64,000 nucleotides of DNA from Persicobacter diffluens (lineage in GTDB: Bacteria; Bacteroidota; Bacteroidia; Cytophagales; Cyclobacteriaceae), in assembly GCF_036244895.1 (NCBI RefSeq), contig NZ_BQKE01000001.1:2046001-2110000 (forward strand), read 5' to 3'. The first letter of the stretch is position 1. The number at the start of each line of letters is the position of its first letter. The notes under the pieces were generated by a model that was given only the letters and a program-made list of their open reading frames with translations, had not been told where the DNA came from and did no database searches. Below, one piece after another: positions 62,184-64,000 of this stretch. Made by a program: the position numbers and the translations under genes.

Positions 62184-63029
62184 CTACCACTCCCTATTGA
62201 ATGCCCTTTCCAGCGAGAAATAATCTCCCCCGATATCATCGGCATTAAATCCCTCAAATGGGTTTTTGGAGGCATATAGTTTTTTCAAAGCAGGAAGGCT
62301 AAATACTTCTTTGGGAAGGGCCTTCAATTGATTTTCATTAAGCGAAATTTCTTCCAGCTGCGTCATTTGAAGTAAATATTCCGGAAACTCCCTAAATTGA
62401 TTCTGATCCAGAATGATTTGATTCAAGCTACTTAATTCCAATATCTCCTGGGGCAAAGCATTCAGCTGATTAGCACTCAGGTCTAGTTTTTTTAAGCATT
62501 TCAAATTCCCTATTCCGGGAGATAAAGCTTTTAACTCAAAACCATGAATAGTTAATGCTTCCAGTTCTTCGATTTGAAATAATTCCATAGGAATCATTCG
62601 CAGGGGTTTATTCCAGGAAAAACGTTTCCTTACCTGCTGAGCCTGTAAATCCCTAACGGCAGCCAGACACTCCCGATACCCTTTCCAACGATTATGCTCC
62701 CAGAAAAAGTCCACCGCGGATTGATAATCCATCGGATTATCAGCCAAATCGAAACACTCTAAATATGGCATTTCAATTAACAATTCCGGGCTAACATCCG
62801 TGATCCGGTTATTATACAAATACAAATGTCGCAGATTTTCCAGTTTGCGGATACGCTCCGGAATACCGCGGATTTTATTGTTCATCACCTTCAACACCTC
62901 CAGGGAGGTGATTTCAAAAACCTCCTGAGGGATATCCTCCAGGCCCAAATTGGACAGATCAAGCTCGGTCCAATTTTCTTTTCTGGCCTTTTCTATATGA
63001 GCATATATTTTGGGGTGAAGTTCTTGCAT
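62184..63029 (-). CDS. Leucine-rich-repeat protein
   Basis: 281 residues with no signal peptide. Two LRR blocks: residues 20-95 (ELDLSNLGLEDIP, HLYLYNNRITDVS) and 145-265 (KLDLSANQLNALP, QIILDQNQFREFP, EISLNENQLKALP), with the typical LxxLxLxxNxLxxLP period of 23. Between them is a non-repeat tryptophan-rich segment (FFWEHNRWKGY). LRRs mediate protein binding; no enzyme domain is attached, and the partner is unknown. The gene is convergent with the intron element. Confidence 0.85.
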   Translation of the reverse strand: MQELHPKIYAHIEKARKENWTELDLSNLGLEDIPQEVFEITSLEVLKVMNNKIRGIPERIRKLENLRHLYLYNNRITDVSPELLIEMPYLECFDLADNPMDYQSAVDFFWEHNRWKGYRECLAAVRDLQAQQVRKRFSWNKPLRMIPMELFQIEELEALTIHGFELKALSPGIGNLKCLKKLDLSANQLNALPQEILELSSLNQIILDQNQFREFPEYLLQMTQLEEISLNENQLKALPKEVFSLPALKKLYASKNPFEGFNADDIGGDYFSLERAFNREW

Positions 63030-63155
63030 AATGGAAGGGGTTCAGCATTTAGACGCCTAATTTAGCCAGATTGGCAAAATCATGCAAATAGCACAGAGAT
63101 ACTGGAGAAACAGAAAATGCTTTTCAATGCCACAGGCTTGTTTTTGTACTATATT

Positions 63156-63539
63156 TCAAAAAGAAACCCGCACTTTTTGGTCGATGCGCATAACGCTTTC
63201 CTGCCGGAACAGTCGCTTATACCGTGCCCTCAATGTATCCAAGGCAGCATTTTGGTCACCTTCATGAATACAAATCAATATTCGACTCCCCTCTTGAGCA
63301 GCACTTCCATTTGCTGATGTCCAGTAACCGTCCGCAGAAACAATGCTGTAACCGGATAATTGAGCATCAATCTGGGAGGCGCGGAAGACTTCCCAATCCG
63401 CATGGGAAATCACTCCTCCATTGGGAACTGACAGTCCGAAATACAATTCAGTCTTTACTTTTTTGTCCCCTTTTAAAAACCATGCTGAAGATAAAATGGC
63501 AACTATCAACAGCGCAATCGAAACTTTTGTCCTCCTCAT
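63156..63539 (-). CDS. Secreted DUF3574 protein
   Basis: 127 residues with an N-terminal hydrophobic signal/anchor (VSIALLIVAILSSAWFL). The mature part has the DUF3574 pattern: TELYFGLSVPNGGVISHADWEVF, DGYW, then LRARYKRLFRQESVMRIDQKVRVSF. The biochemical function of this family is not known to me. Monocistronic; an AT-rich spacer separates it from the LRR gene. Confidence 0.82.
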   Translation of the reverse strand: MRRTKVSIALLIVAILSSAWFLKGDKKVKTELYFGLSVPNGGVISHADWEVFRASQIDAQLSGYSIVSADGYWTSANGSAAQEGSRILICIHEGDQNAALDTLRARYKRLFRQESVMRIDQKVRVSF

Positions 63540-63825
63540 TTTTTGTCCTTTTTTCCACTATTAATAAAAACATACTCGTGTATAAAGTCAAAATTCATAA
63601 TAGTTATTTCCTTCTTACAGAAGAATATAGACATGTTTTCAAAGAAATATTCAACCCCAAATTTCATTACCTAAAGCTTAAATAAGGCTGAATTGAATTC
63701 TGATTGTTTAAAGTGGATAGCGGAGATATAGTTGAAAATCATTCAAACCCTTTGTCAGCAATTCGGATTTGTTTCGAATCGCATGCTTTTAACACACTTT
63801 TTACCGAACTTAATACTCACTTAAA

Positions 63826-63960
63826 CTAATTAAACCTTCTTAAATCCTTCTTTAGCTTATGTCGGGAAAAATAAAAGCGTTATTCTATGGAGGTAGAGGA
63901 ATGGGAATCAAACTCACCATAAATCGTGCGATTTAAAAATCAGGAACAACACCCGCTTTT
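63826..63960 (+). repeat. Possible degenerate copy of the TIR element
   Basis: CTTAAATCCTTCTTTAGC and GTCGGGAAAAAT echo the left interior of the elements at 18755 and 60065 (CTTAAATCCTCGTTTAGCC, GGCGGGAAAAAT). The similarity fades after about 60 bp and no right end is visible. The rest of 63540-64000 shows no gene. Confidence 0.35.
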
Positions 63961-64000
63961 CTATACTTATGGGATCTGAAGATGCACAATTAAGACTAAG

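Overview
The window looks like a chromosomal segment from a member of the Bacteroidota, most likely the Cytophagales/Cyclobacteriaceae side. Supporting signs are AT-rich DNA, TAnnTTTG-type -7 promoter boxes, Bacteroidota-style RHS core proteins, and a PG0870-like primase gene with a DUF3987 partner. No rRNA or tRNA gene was recognised.

Layout. (1) 1-10.95 kb is housekeeping: the edge of an unknown gene, a short ComEC-like channel, a RavA/ViaA-type MoxR-VWA pair, then a DtxR-family regulator driving a Mn/Zn/Fe ABC transporter operon in which one permease carries its own DtxR-like C-terminal half. A thioredoxin-fold protein closes this part. (2) 11-18 kb is a repeat-dense RHS graveyard and cassette array. 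Two 5'-truncated RHS core + toxin-tip cassettes, each followed by a putative immunity gene, share an about 1.1-kb direct duplication and lie next to a truncated OmpH/Skp-like gene. (3) 18-21.4 kb holds rsuA, a TPR-like gene, a probable structured ncRNA and mnmE. (4) 21.5-27.5 kb is the replication/integration module of an integrative element: zinc-finger/HTH protein, tyrosine integrase, second HTH, DUF3987 protein, an iteron block with mirrored triple 9-bp repeats, and a primase-like protein. No relaxase is seen. (5) 28-54.1 kb is a dense defence island: Mrr; a KAP NTPase; a two-gene operon of a giant helicase-nuclease fusion and a possibly PIWI-RE-like partner; HD + McrB (with an EVE-like insert) + McrC; a four-gene MBL hydrolase/protease/linker/SMC operon of the ABC-3C or Lamassu type; an hsdR relic; a second KAP NTPase; and an SF1 helicase-nuclease broken by a single stop codon. 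(6) 54.3-59.2 kb encodes a large modular lysozyme/C39-like protein with a linked secreted partner. (7) 59.2-64 kb contains a group II intron that has inserted into a terminal-inverted-repeat element. An LRR protein and a DUF3574 protein follow.

How it fits together. The integration module and the defence genes are contiguous and probably travelled together, landing just downstream of the mnmE terminator; the right boundary is not visible. The island shows turnover: intact multi-gene systems sit beside a deleted hsdR, a nonsense-mutated helicase and a group II intron relic. The best candidates for an undescribed system are the 31.5-37.5 kb helicase-nuclease operon and the HD-McrB(EVE)-McrC operon. 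Coordinates of operons and motifs come from reading the sequence; family assignments rest on motif recognition without database searches.
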